Shown here: piece after piece, positions 19,901 to 29,044 of the stretch | Position numbering within the stretch: position 1 is the first letter of the stretch | Layout of the letters: every line of letters starts with the position of its first letter | Assembly (NCBI RefSeq): GCF_018310345.1 | Contig: NZ_JAGXBY010000006.1 | Span: 105,223-169,222 of the forward strand | DNA from: Ornithinibacillus massiliensis | GTDB taxonomy: Bacteria; Bacillota; Bacilli; Bacillales; Amphibacillaceae | Reading direction: 5' to 3' | DNA: 64,000 bases | Made by a program: the position numbers and the translations under genes | The notes under the pieces: model-generated | Databases searched by the model: none | The model's input: the letters and a program-made list of their open reading frames with translations, nothing else | What the model was told of the DNA's origin: nothing

Positions 19901-20866
19901 ATGGAGTATGTAATTGGGATTGATGGTGGAGGAACAAAAACACAAGTCGTCTTAACCGATATGGAGGGGAGAGTAGTATCCCATACACAATATGGTTCTA
20001 CGAATCCTAATGCCGTTTCAAAGAGTGAACTAATCGATACGTTTCAAACAATTTTTCATGATCTCCAGCAAAGTGTACCAGATGTCGTACGTAACGTATC
20101 GACTATATTTGCAGGGATATCAGGAGCTGGTAGTCAGCAATCCGCATCGCTAGTAACGGAAGTAATTCAATCCACTCTTCCATCAGATGTAAAAGTTAAA
20201 GTAGAACCTGATTCGGTCAATGCATTATACGCTGGTACTTATGGGAAGCCTGGAATCGTGCAAATATCAGGGACTGGTTCCATCACATTTGGAGTAAATG
20301 AGAATAACCAACATGGCCGTGTTGGTGGTTGGGGATATTTACTAGGTGATGAAGGCAGTGGTTATGATTTAGGAAGAAAAGGGATTATGGCAGTATTACA
20401 ACATGAAGATGGTCGGGGACCAAGTACGATGCTAAAGGATATACTCTTCTCCTATTTTCAAGTTACTTCTGGTCGAGAGCTTATTGATCAAATCTACCAT
20501 TCCCGAGCACCTAGAATGACTATAGCACAAGTATCCAAGCTAGTTTTCCAAGCCTACGAGGCCGGTGATGCTGTGGTGGCAACTATGATGCAGCATGTAG
20601 CAAAGGAAATTAGCCATAGTATTAAAACACTAGACCAGAAGCTTTTTACTACTAATAATGAATTAGAGGTCATTTTATGTGGTGGATTATTTTCTAATCG
20701 AATGATTTTACCACCTTTATTAGAATTGGAGTTTAAAAGCTATTCTAAACCAGTCTCTTTTATATTACCAGAACTTCTACCAGTCGCAGGCTCAATTATT
20801 GGTGCATTACTAGAAAATAAGCAAACAATTTCTACTAGCATCATAGATAATCTCCGTAAGATGTGA
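19901..20866 (+). CDS. murK: N-acetylmuramate/N-acetylglucosamine kinase (BadF/BcrA-type ATPase family)
   Basis: A 321-residue sugar kinase of the ASKHA fold. Phosphate-1 motif IGIDGGGTKTQVVLTD is at residues 5-20, GTGSITFGVN near 125, GRVGGWGYLLGDEGSGYDLG near 138, and an adenosine motif CGGLFSNR near 265. The closest characterised type is Clostridium acetobutylicum MurK, which phosphorylates MurNAc and GlcNAc at O6. That fits a cell importing these sugars by ABC transport rather than by a phosphorylating PTS, since MurQ needs MurNAc-6-phosphate. A pure GlcNAc kinase is the alternative. Confidence 0.82.
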   Translation: MEYVIGIDGGGTKTQVVLTDMEGRVVSHTQYGSTNPNAVSKSELIDTFQTIFHDLQQSVPDVVRNVSTIFAGISGAGSQQSASLVTEVIQSTLPSDVKVKVEPDSVNALYAGTYGKPGIVQISGTGSITFGVNENNQHGRVGGWGYLLGDEGSGYDLGRKGIMAVLQHEDGRGPSTMLKDILFSYFQVTSGRELIDQIYHSRAPRMTIAQVSKLVFQAYEAGDAVVATMMQHVAKEISHSIKTLDQKLFTTNNELEVILCGGLFSNRMILPPLLELEFKSYSKPVSFILPELLPVAGSIIGALLENKQTISTSIIDNLRKM

Positions 20867-20890
20867 ATGTCGAAAAGGCAGGTGTAAAGG

Positions 20891-21769
20891 ATGGCCAATT
20901 TAAAAGGTGGATTAACGATTATCAAAGAAATGGTAAAGAGTCTACCAAATTCAGAACGAAAGATTGCAGAATACATTTTAAACCATCCTAGAGAAGCGGT
21001 TTTATTAACAGCCCAAGCACTAGGGAAGAATAGTGAAACGAGTGGTGCTGCGGTAATTCGACTTTGTAAGTCACTTGGATTTAATGGGTTTCAGGAATTA
21101 AAGCTACGCGTTGCCGGTGATCTTCAGGAAGATAGCCAGAGCGAATTTCGTGATATTGAACCGAAGGAAGATTATGAGAAGATTATTGAAAAAGTTACCT
21201 CTAATACCATTCAGGCGATTAAGGATACAGTCAATATGATCCATTTTGACCAACTAAAAGAAGCAGTCCATACGATAATCCATGCTAATTCGATTACGTT
21301 TATCGGGTTCGGGGCATCCTTTATCACCGCAAAAGATGCAGAGCAAAAATTTATTCGAATTAATAAACAAGTTCATGCATTTTCCGATATTCATATGGCA
21401 TCTACGGCTATCGCGAATAAGGGCTCACATGATGTGGTAGTTGGGATTTCTTTTTCTGGTAATACGGTGGAGGTTGCGAAGCTGTTAGATCTTGCTAAAT
21501 CAAGGAATGTGAGGACGATAAGTATTACGAAGTATGGCAATTCCATGTTAACGAGTCATGCGGATATTAATTTATTTACATCAACTGCTAAAGAGGCAGT
21601 TAATCGAAGTGGAGCTACATCATCAAGAATTGCCCAACTCCATTTAATTGATATTCTATTTATGTGTGTGGCCTCAGAGGAATATGAAAAGACGGTTGGA
21701 TACTTGGATTCCACAAGAGAAGCAGCAAGTTATGTTAAGCGACAGTTAAATGGGAAGCGAAGAGATTAA
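20891..21769 (+). CDS. murR: MurR/RpiR-family regulator, copy 1
   Basis: A 292-residue regulator with an N-terminal RpiR helix-turn-helix (residues 1-77, including TSGAAVIRLCKSLGFNGFQELK) and a C-terminal SIS sugar-phosphate domain (about 125-260, GFGASFITAKDAEQKF and GISFSGNTVEVAKLL). Such regulators usually sense MurNAc-6-phosphate or a related sugar phosphate and control adjacent genes. It closes the operon that starts at 14556. It is clearly paralogous to 33216-34085. The palindrome at 14380-14394 is a candidate site. Confidence 0.88.
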   Translation: MANLKGGLTIIKEMVKSLPNSERKIAEYILNHPREAVLLTAQALGKNSETSGAAVIRLCKSLGFNGFQELKLRVAGDLQEDSQSEFRDIEPKEDYEKIIEKVTSNTIQAIKDTVNMIHFDQLKEAVHTIIHANSITFIGFGASFITAKDAEQKFIRINKQVHAFSDIHMASTAIANKGSHDVVVGISFSGNTVEVAKLLDLAKSRNVRTISITKYGNSMLTSHADINLFTSTAKEAVNRSGATSSRIAQLHLIDILFMCVASEEYEKTVGYLDSTREAASYVKRQLNGKRRD

Positions 21770-21794
21770 CTGACGTTTTTCTTTAATAATGAAG

Positions 21795-22082
21795 AGAGGA
21801 TGGGACAAAAGATTTACCTTAAAGGAAAAAACGAATGATGAGCTACGACCACGCTCCGGAAGTATACCTCGCTTTCACTTCCAGTACAGGGGCGACATCT
21901 GCTCGATAGAACCATCGCAGTGTCTACCTTGCCGCCGGACGGCTGGTGAGCCTCCTCGTGCTACTTCTTTAGGGGTCTCAACCTTGCCCTTTCCTCCCGC
22001 AGGAGTCTACCTATATTTCCGGAGCTAGTATCGTATATTACTCGGTTTTACATTTAATTCTTTTAGTTTTGTCCCAGTCTCC
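21795..22082. mobile_element. MITE-like dispersed element, long form
   Basis: A 288-bp non-coding element with imperfect terminal inverted repeats (ATGGGACAAAA at the left; TTTTGTCCCAGTCTCC at the right). The inside is GC-richer than its surroundings. A shorter 219-bp relative is at 37219-37437. They share the ends, CCTCGTGCTACTTCTTTAGG and the CCTCCCGCAGGAGTCTAC block; this copy has about 70 extra bases in the middle. It carries no transposase. A 79-codon frame inside it is not credible as a gene. Confidence 0.75.
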
Positions 22083-22110
22083 ACCTTATAGTAATTTTTT
22101 ATAAGCTTTT

Positions 22111-23679
22111 TTAATAGATTTCTTCCAATTCAATACCTTGATAGTAATGCTTCAAGATTTCGTCGTACGTAAATCCTTTAGTAGCCATACCCATTGCGCC
22201 TGTTTGTGATAGACCAACACCATGGCCCCAGCCTCCGCCATATACTTCAAACCCAATGACCTCTTTTGTTCTTTTTTCCTTTACTGGTTCGATGTAAAAT
22301 AGCGTACTTAATAAAACACTCTTTGCTCCAGCATTATTAAAATACTGCAGAGCCCAACGAATACGATCTTTATATTCATAGAAGGTTCCATTTTCAGTTA
22401 CAAATTCAATTTCTAGTACTCTACCGGAATTAGCTCGTTCTAACACATTAATTTCATAGACCTGCCCGACATCTGTACTGAAATAGTCACTTAATACTTG
22501 GCTGATCTCCTCACTTGTCCATTCAAAATACCAACGATGGTATCTGGACCAATCGGATTCGAAATCTCCATTTCGCTGTGCCCTAAGGGATTTCGGATTA
22601 GCACTGTTTTTGAAGACATTCAAATTAGGTACATTATCTAATGCTTTACCACGCTGGGAATCTGGTACGCCACGAAGGTAAGGAATTGGGTCAGAGTTCC
22701 ATACATCTTCATTATTGGCTGTATGTCCACCACTAGTAGAATGATAGACGGCATCAATTAATTCTCCATTATAGGTTGCCACAATCCCCGCTGTTTCTTG
22801 AACTGCTTGAGTAGAAATTGGGTGCTCTACATCATATCCACCGTATACTTGGTCAGAAGTAGTTGGTAATAAATCATACCCGTCTGCACTACGCTTTCCA
22901 AGCCCTCTAATCGCATAAGTTCTAGCAGCTACTGCCTGAGCCTTTTGCGCTTCTAATTCCCCATATGGATTTGGTGGGAGCTCTCGTGGTACTACTCCAT
23001 ATAAATATTCTTCTAAAGGTAATTCATTAATTCCCGCTAACGTACCTGCACTGTTGAATCCGACCTCACCAATTCCACGATATTGACTACCATTGATTTT
23101 CACGATACCATTTTCGGAACTAATTTGTACCGCATTAGAAACAAGAGCCTCAACGTCATCTGCAACAATGCGAATTTGTGTTTCTCCAGACGATTCGGTA
23201 ATCAAGCGCCAATAGGAATCACTTCCGGCAAACCCTTCCGTAATCATTTGCTGACGAAATGTTTCTCGATCTCCCCAGCTAGCATCCTGCGGGAACTTTC
23301 CGATTAATAGACGCCATCCACCATTATAGTCCTCGACAAACGTATCATATCCTGCAGCTTCGGCTCTGTTTAACCAATCCTGCATATATGGAACACTCGT
23401 TGTCCAAGAAGTTTGCAAACGATAATTCGTTTCGATTGTTCCAGACGAAGCTAATTCCACACGAACCTCATCATTTTCACCAGTATACATCACTTCACCT
23501 GTTTCTTTATCCGTAATGGTGAAGCCTTGATTGCTTCCGATGTTAACCGATTCAGCTGTCGGCACAACCCCAATCCGAATCATCTGGGTGTTGCTTTCTG
23601 CAAAACTAGTAATCCCACCTGAAAAAATTCCAGAAAAAGCTAATAAACTAATCAATAATACCATAGCTAGTTTCTTCAA
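22111..23679 (-). CDS. Secreted SpoIID/LytB-domain protein (probable lytic transglycosylase)
   Basis: About 522 residues. The N-terminal signal KKLAMVLLISLLAFSGIF predicts export. A SPOR-like region follows (about residues 90-160), then a SpoIID domain with LEEYLYGVVPRELPP (near 225), QAVAARTYAI (near 250), YHSTSGGHTANNEDVW (near 315) and GGWGHGVGLSQTGAMGMA (near 485). SpoIID is a lytic transglycosylase acting on denuded glycans and leaving anhydroMurNAc ends; LytB-type relatives modulate autolysins. An ATG at 23694 lacks a ribosome site; GGAGGTGG is spaced 5 bases from TTG 23679, so I prefer that. Position between two peptidoglycan-sugar clusters suggests it feeds them. Confidence 0.85.
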   Translation of the reverse strand: MKKLAMVLLISLLAFSGIFSGGITSFAESNTQMIRIGVVPTAESVNIGSNQGFTITDKETGEVMYTGENDEVRVELASSGTIETNYRLQTSWTTSVPYMQDWLNRAEAAGYDTFVEDYNGGWRLLIGKFPQDASWGDRETFRQQMITEGFAGSDSYWRLITESSGETQIRIVADDVEALVSNAVQISSENGIVKINGSQYRGIGEVGFNSAGTLAGINELPLEEYLYGVVPRELPPNPYGELEAQKAQAVAARTYAIRGLGKRSADGYDLLPTTSDQVYGGYDVEHPISTQAVQETAGIVATYNGELIDAVYHSTSGGHTANNEDVWNSDPIPYLRGVPDSQRGKALDNVPNLNVFKNSANPKSLRAQRNGDFESDWSRYHRWYFEWTSEEISQVLSDYFSTDVGQVYEINVLERANSGRVLEIEFVTENGTFYEYKDRIRWALQYFNNAGAKSVLLSTLFYIEPVKEKRTKEVIGFEVYGGGWGHGVGLSQTGAMGMATKGFTYDEILKHYYQGIELEEIY

Positions 23680-23703
23680 CCATTCCACCTCCATTTTAAT
23701 GAA

Positions 23704-23717
23704 ATAAAACGCTTACA
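23704..23717 (-). promoter_or_regulatory. cre-like site upstream of the SpoIID-domain gene
   Basis: Read on the minus strand it is TGTAAGCGTTTTAT, 12 of 14 to cre and the same 14-mer as at 5659-5672. It lies about 25 bases before the TTG start, so CcpA control is plausible. Confidence 0.45.
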
Positions 23718-23949
23718 ATATAACTATTCAACAAATAGACCAAGAATCCTCTTTCACTTTTGTAGGCAAAAAGAACCTTTTTCATTGTTCTAATAGGTCT
23801 GTCGGCATAATAGAAATGAAATATGATGACATTTTTAATAAAAAAATCATGAATTACTATTTTAAAGTGATTATTTTCATGTATAATAAAAGTAGTTTTT
23901 AAAGGGATATAACATTAATTCTATTTTAAATTATTTATCTATTTTGAAA

Positions 23950-23963
23950 TGTAAGCGATATCA
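23950..23963 (+). promoter_or_regulatory. Perfect cre site before peptidoglycan-sugar cluster 2
   Basis: TGTAAGCGATATCA matches TGWAANCGNTNWCA at all 14 positions, 37 bases before the first gene of cluster 2. A possible -10 TATAAT is at 23882-23887 without a convincing -35. A site this far downstream of the promoter would act as a roadblock. Confidence 0.65.
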
Positions 23964-24000
23964 AAAGCTGGCACTATATTTCTGAAATGAGGTGTGAAAG

Positions 24001-24717
24001 ATGAGTGAGAAAATTCATCTAATGGTAGTTGGAGCACATTGTGGCGATGCGGAAATTCAAGCAGGTGCAATTGCTTATAAATATGCAAAGGCAGGGCATG
24101 ACGTAACATTTTTACATTTAACCGCTGGAGAGAAGGGGAATCCACCTCATATTTCTGTAGAGGACTATCGAGAGCAGAAAATGAAGGAGGCAGAAAAGGC
24201 TGCAGCAATACTCGGTGGGAAAAGTATTACCCTTGATTATAAGGATGCAGAACTAAATGAGGAGGATGAAACGATAACTAGGGTTGCGAAAATATTTCGA
24301 GAGTTAAAGCCAACTATCGTGATAACCCATTGGGAAAATAGTATGCATCCAGACCATGCACGTTGCCCACGAATTGTTCAAGCTGCATGGCTGAAAGCTG
24401 CGCTGGCTGGATTTGATATAGATGGATTACCACCTCATTCGTTAACTAGAATGTTTCATAGTGAGAATTGGGAAGACATGGAAGGGTATATACCGGATGT
24501 TTATGTGGATGTTTCCGATGAATTTGATACGTATTTAGAGGCATTATCCCAATATTGGTTCATCATGAATTCTAGTGATTTTCGCTATTACGATTACTAT
24601 AAAGCTCTAGGTACGATGCGTGGTTGTTTAGCTAGAACAATCTATGCCCAAACATTGAAGTATCCAGTTGGTGCGAACATTCGAAAAGGAATTGCAATCC
24701 CAGGTTTTGAATTATAA
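24001..24717 (+). CDS. PIG-L/LmbE-family deacetylase-like protein
   Basis: A 238-residue protein of the PIG-L (LmbE) fold, zinc enzymes that N-deacetylate GlcNAc conjugates (BshB, MshB). Zinc-ligand positions are present: H13 and D16 in AHCGDAE, and H116/H119 in MHPDH. In the usual AHPDD motif the residue before the second Asp is the catalytic base; here it is G15 and the Pro is C14. Either a different base is used or activity is altered. It leads the operon with NagZ (21-base gap), so an amino-sugar substrate is likely. GAGGTG precedes the ATG. Confidence 0.8.
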   Translation: MSEKIHLMVVGAHCGDAEIQAGAIAYKYAKAGHDVTFLHLTAGEKGNPPHISVEDYREQKMKEAEKAAAILGGKSITLDYKDAELNEEDETITRVAKIFRELKPTIVITHWENSMHPDHARCPRIVQAAWLKAALAGFDIDGLPPHSLTRMFHSENWEDMEGYIPDVYVDVSDEFDTYLEALSQYWFIMNSSDFRYYDYYKALGTMRGCLARTIYAQTLKYPVGANIRKGIAIPGFEL

Positions 24718-24738
24718 CGGAATGTGGAGTGATACATA

Positions 24739-26337
24739 ATGACAGAAACACTACAAGAAAAAATTGGTCAACTCATGGTGTTTGGATTTAAAGGAAAAAC
24801 CGCAACACCAGAGATAAAGAAGCTTATTCGTGAACGACATATTGGTGGAATTATCCTTTTTGGAAGGAATATAGGAACAACAGAGGAAGTTTTAGCCCTG
24901 ACGACAGAACTGCAACGCGAAGCTAAAAAAGCAGGACATAAAAAGCCACTCCTAATTTGTATTGATCAAGAAAATGGAGTTGTGCGTAGACTTGGTGAAG
25001 GAGCAACAATACTTCCTGGTGCTATGCTGCTTGGGGCAACTGGACGAAGTGAAAATGCCTATATTACTGGCCTGCTTACTGGGCGGGAATTAAAAGCATT
25101 AGGCATCAATTGGAATCTAGCTCCTGTACTAGATGTGAACAATAATCCAGATAACCCAGTTATCGGTGTTCGATCATTTGGTGAAAAGGCGGAACTTGTT
25201 TCAGCGTTTGGAAAGCAAGCGGTTAAAGGAATGCAGGATGCTGGTGTCATTACGACATTAAAGCATTTCCCAGGACATGGAGATACGAATGTGGATTCTC
25301 ATCTTGATTTGCCCACTATCTCCCACCCTATAGGACGACTCAAGGAAATCGAATTAAAACCATTTGTAGATGTAATCGAGCAAGGGGCAGATACGATTAT
25401 GTCCGCACATGTGTATTTTCCAGCTATTGAAAATCAAGAAAATGTACCAGCAACTCTTTCTAGGAAGGTAATTACTGGATTGCTGCGTGAAGAATTAGGA
25501 TTTAACGGTGTTGTGACAACAGACTGTATGGAAATGAATGCAATCTCAGAAGGAATTGGAACAGCAGAAGGAGCAGTTGAAGCCCTAAAGGCTGGAGTCG
25601 ATTTAATCATGATTTCACACTTGCAATCTAGGCAATATGAAGCCTTAAGTCTAATAGAGGAAGCAGTTAAAACGGGGGATATCGCAGAGGAAATCATCGA
25701 ACAGGCATATAACCGCGTGATGGTTTTAAAGCATAACTACTTATCTTGGAATGATATTTCATTGGATGCTAAACCGATTGTCTCAAAGGATGTGGGAGCT
25801 AAACTACATGAGGTTGAAGCATATGAAATTTATAAGCAAGGGATTACCATGGTGAAAAATGATAATCAGATTCCCCTACATCTAGAAAGTACAGATCGAG
25901 TTTTAGTAGTATATGCAACGAACAGCTACGCCATGCAAGTTGAGGATAAGCGATATTCGACGTTTAGTCTAGGAGAAGCGGTAGCGAAGCTCCATGAAAA
26001 CACCGAAGTAATCGAGCTTTCTAATCCTCCGACCGATGAGGAAATCACCCGTGTAAAGGAGATAGCTAAAGACTTTGAAGCAGTGATTGTCGGTACGCTA
26101 TCTGTTAAGGAGAATGATCAGCAAGTGAAGATGGTGGAAGCATTGGTTAAGGAAAATGAGAGTGTAATTGTTATTGCTACAAGAAGTCCTTATGATACTG
26201 CTTATTTGCCAGATGTGCCAGCCTATATAGCAACCTATGAATTTACCAATCCTGCCCTACAAACAGCGGCAGAAGCAGTGTTTGGTAAAGTTAAAGTGAA
26301 AGGGAAATTACCAGTTACCCTGCCACAGAGGGGGTGA
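24739..26337 (+). CDS. nagZ: Beta-N-acetylglucosaminidase NagZ (GH3)
   Basis: A 532-residue GH3 enzyme that removes non-reducing-end GlcNAc from muropeptide fragments. The NagZ signature KHFPGHGDTNVDSH (residues 175-188) carries the catalytic His-Asp dyad (H180, D182); the nucleophile is D262 in TTDCMEM. A C-terminal domain of about 180 residues follows the barrel, as in Bacillus NagZ. B. subtilis NagZ is exported, but this protein begins MTETLQEKIGQLMVFGFKG with no signal, so it should be cytoplasmic like Gram-negative NagZ. Its stop overlaps the ribosome site of anmK. Confidence 0.92.
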   Translation: MTETLQEKIGQLMVFGFKGKTATPEIKKLIRERHIGGIILFGRNIGTTEEVLALTTELQREAKKAGHKKPLLICIDQENGVVRRLGEGATILPGAMLLGATGRSENAYITGLLTGRELKALGINWNLAPVLDVNNNPDNPVIGVRSFGEKAELVSAFGKQAVKGMQDAGVITTLKHFPGHGDTNVDSHLDLPTISHPIGRLKEIELKPFVDVIEQGADTIMSAHVYFPAIENQENVPATLSRKVITGLLREELGFNGVVTTDCMEMNAISEGIGTAEGAVEALKAGVDLIMISHLQSRQYEALSLIEEAVKTGDIAEEIIEQAYNRVMVLKHNYLSWNDISLDAKPIVSKDVGAKLHEVEAYEIYKQGITMVKNDNQIPLHLESTDRVLVVYATNSYAMQVEDKRYSTFSLGEAVAKLHENTEVIELSNPPTDEEITRVKEIAKDFEAVIVGTLSVKENDQQVKMVEALVKENESVIVIATRSPYDTAYLPDVPAYIATYEFTNPALQTAAEAVFGKVKVKGKLPVTLPQRG

Positions 26338-26342
26338 AAACG

Positions 26343-27533
26343 ATGCTTTTAGACAATAGTTTTACATATGGTGTCGGTATCATGTCAGGAACTTCCCTAG
26401 ATGGAATTGATGTTGCTGTCGTTAAAATATCAGAAGAAAACGATTCAGTACATATAGAATTGGAACACTTTGATACGGTACCGTACTCCAATGAGGTAAA
26501 GCAAGTAATTCTCGACCTTTGTGATCCAATTACTGCTAGTATTCAACTGATTTCTAGCATGAATATGTTATTAGGAAAATTGTATGCAGAAGCGGCTTTA
26601 AAGGCTATAGATGATTCCGGCTTACGATTAGCGGATATTAGCTTTATCAGTTCCCATGGTCAAACGATATTCCACCAGCCAGATCCTATTGATGCTGCAG
26701 GGGAGCTAGTTGCTTCAACCTTACAAATTGGTGATATTAGCACGATTGCTGAGCTAACCGGAATTACTTCTGTAGGTGATTTTCGTACAAGAGATATGGC
26801 AGTAGGTGGGCAAGGTGCTCCTTTAGTACCATATGCTGATTATCTATTATTCCGTAGTCAGGCAATTGGTAGAGTACTAGTGAATATCGGTGGAATAGCT
26901 AACCTTACAATACTGCCAAAAAATAGTGCTCCGTCTCAGGTGAAAGCATATGACACTGGACCTGGAAATATGATAATCGACTATTTTGCTAGAAGAATGA
27001 CGAATGGTGAATGGTTTTATGATAAAAATGGAGAGCTCGCTGCTAACGGATCCGTTAATCACACATGGTTGGATATTTTATTACAAGAGCCCTACTATAA
27101 AATCCCTCCACCGAAGTCAACGGGGAGAGAGCTATTTGGGGAAGAATACGCAATTAAACTCTGGAATGATGCGGATAAATTATCGATTAATCTAGCTGAT
27201 CGAATTGCTACGATTACGAAGCTAACGGCGGTAACACTTACAAATGATATTAAACGACATATCGAACCTGATGGAATTCGTGAAGTATTTATAAGTGGTG
27301 GAGGTAGCTACAATCCTATTTTAATGAAAGAAATACGAAATGGGTTACCTGACCATGTTCAGTTAAGGAAGATGGATGAGATTGGTATGCCTGCTGATGC
27401 CAAGGAAGCGATGATTTTTGCTTTATTAGGTTATCAGTGTTTGAAACAAAGAACCAATAATTTTCCTCCAGCTACTGGAGCTAAGCGCGAAGTCGTCATG
27501 GGGAAAGTAGCCTGGGGCACGTTAAGGGGGTGA
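26343..27533 (+). CDS. anmK: 1,6-anhydro-N-acetylmuramate kinase
   Basis: About 396 residues of the AnmK family, which opens the anhydro ring of anhMurNAc and phosphorylates it to MurNAc-6-phosphate. Seen: GIMSGTSLDGIDVAVV near residue 12, SHGQTIFHQP near 105, QIGDISTIAE near 130, GGIANLTILP near 182, DTGPGNMIIDYF near 203, and ISGGGSYNP near 318. A GTG at 26334 overlaps the nagZ stop; AGAGGGGGTG is better spaced for ATG 26343. AnmK is absent from B. subtilis, so its presence implies anhMurNAc made by lytic transglycosylases. Confidence 0.93.
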   Translation: MLLDNSFTYGVGIMSGTSLDGIDVAVVKISEENDSVHIELEHFDTVPYSNEVKQVILDLCDPITASIQLISSMNMLLGKLYAEAALKAIDDSGLRLADISFISSHGQTIFHQPDPIDAAGELVASTLQIGDISTIAELTGITSVGDFRTRDMAVGGQGAPLVPYADYLLFRSQAIGRVLVNIGGIANLTILPKNSAPSQVKAYDTGPGNMIIDYFARRMTNGEWFYDKNGELAANGSVNHTWLDILLQEPYYKIPPPKSTGRELFGEEYAIKLWNDADKLSINLADRIATITKLTAVTLTNDIKRHIEPDGIREVFISGGGSYNPILMKEIRNGLPDHVQLRKMDEIGMPADAKEAMIFALLGYQCLKQRTNNFPPATGAKREVVMGKVAWGTLRG

Positions 27534-27603
27534 ATTACTTTTAAGCAATCATAATCATTATCTAACTACTTATTTTTAAAATTATGTTAGGGGGAAGTAA
27601 ACC

Positions 27604-28962
27604 ATGAAAGGTAAAATGAAGTTTTTTTCATTAATGTTACTAGCATTAGCGTTTGTACTAGTGCTAAGTGCATGTGGTAACAACTCAGACGGAGATACAG
27701 ATGAAGATGGTAATTGGACTGGAACCATCACGATTTGGGATGGTCCTCGTTGGGCTGAAGAAGGGGATACATCAGGTGAAGAAGGTAAGGGTAATCAATA
27801 CTTCTGGTTAGAAGGAAAAATTAAAGAATTTGAAGATGCAAATCCAGGAGTGAAAATTGAGCTTATTCAAGTACCTTGGGCTGAAATGCCTGATAAGCTA
27901 GGCGTTAATATTGCTGGTCAATCTTGGCCGGATATTGCACCAGTTGATATTAGTGGTAGTGCTGTAAGTATTGATCATATTGACCAAGGTGTCATTGAAT
28001 CGTTAGATGATTTATTTACAGAGGAAGAGAAAAGCGATTTCTATGAAAATGCATTAGAGGCTTATACGTTTGATGGAAAAATGTATGGCATACCGAATTC
28101 ATTAACGGTTCACTCTATGCTACTTAACTTAGAATTATTTGAAGAAGCTGGTGTTGAAGCACCTGAAAACGGTGAATGGACATGGGAAGAGTTTTTGGAA
28201 GCAGCAGAAAAATTAACCTTTGACCGTGATGGAGATGGAACAATTGATGTATATGGTTTCTCTACTTATATCCTACCTGGATATTATGAAGCTTGGCCAT
28301 TCTTCTACATTAATGGTGGTCAACCTCTAAGTGATGACTTATCGGAATTCACATTTGACTCACCTGAAGCAATTGAAGCAATTCAACAGCTTGCTGATTT
28401 AAAACTAGTAAATGAAGCAGCACCTGTATCCATGGGTGGTGCTGATGTAGGTGGTACATTCCAAGCTTGGGCAAGTGAAGAACAACGTACCGTAGCAATG
28501 CAACCTTGGGCGACTTGGGCCATTACATCTGCCCAAACAACATACCCAACTGATTTTATGGTAGCAAACTACCCAACTGGTACGACAGGTGAACCGGTCA
28601 CAATCGGTGGTGTTGGCGGCTGGACTATGTTTAAGCAAGAGAGTGAAGAGAAGAAAAAAGTTGTGGGAGAGTTCATGAAGTTTATCTCTACTACAGATGA
28701 GCAATATTTAATGTCTAAATCATATGGTATTTTCCCTGCTCGTATTAGTGCAGCAGAAATGAATCCATTTGAAGATAATGAGCAAATGGCTCGCGCACAA
28801 GAGATGTCTTCCCAAGTGGTGATGCTTCCACGTCATCCAGAATGGAAGAAAATCGATGAAATCATCCAACGTGAATTACAGCTCGTATTTAACGGAGAGA
28901 AAACAGCTGAAGAAGCGATGGCAACCGCCAAACCAGAAGTTGAAGCATTGTTAGGTGAATAA
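27604..28962 (+). CDS. Sugar ABC importer binding lipoprotein (cluster 2)
   Basis: A 452-residue family-1 solute-binding protein. The signal peptide ends in lipobox LSAC (C24), followed by an acidic linker. Aromatic-rich stretches such as TIWDGPRWAEEG and WPFFYINGGQPL may line the sugar site. It follows anmK by 70 bases, so transcription may continue from the NagZ operon. Given NagZ and AnmK, a GlcNAc-(anhydro)MurNAc disaccharide, with or without peptide, is the inferred ligand. TTAGGGGG precedes the ATG. Confidence 0.88.
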   Translation: MKGKMKFFSLMLLALAFVLVLSACGNNSDGDTDEDGNWTGTITIWDGPRWAEEGDTSGEEGKGNQYFWLEGKIKEFEDANPGVKIELIQVPWAEMPDKLGVNIAGQSWPDIAPVDISGSAVSIDHIDQGVIESLDDLFTEEEKSDFYENALEAYTFDGKMYGIPNSLTVHSMLLNLELFEEAGVEAPENGEWTWEEFLEAAEKLTFDRDGDGTIDVYGFSTYILPGYYEAWPFFYINGGQPLSDDLSEFTFDSPEAIEAIQQLADLKLVNEAAPVSMGGADVGGTFQAWASEEQRTVAMQPWATWAITSAQTTYPTDFMVANYPTGTTGEPVTIGGVGGWTMFKQESEEKKKVVGEFMKFISTTDEQYLMSKSYGIFPARISAAEMNPFEDNEQMARAQEMSSQVVMLPRHPEWKKIDEIIQRELQLVFNGEKTAEEAMATAKPEVEALLGE

Positions 28963-28970
28963 TTGATAAT

Positions 28971-29016
28971 CTGGTAGACTTTGGAGATTTAAGCTTTCGA
29001 AGTCTACCGGATTTTA
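28971..29016 (+). terminator. Stem-loop after the cluster 2 binding protein
   Basis: CTGGTAGACTT (28971-28981) pairs with AAGTCTACCGG (29000-29010), with one G-T pair, followed by ATTTTA. It lies 9 bases after the stop and probably causes partial termination before the permease genes. Confidence 0.65.
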
Positions 29017-29044
29017 TTCAGTAGATTGGAAAGTTAATATGATT

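Noticed and set aside
21789..22028. 79-codon frame after the first murR
   Set aside because: Lies almost entirely inside a non-coding MITE-like element, and the related copy does not preserve the frame.
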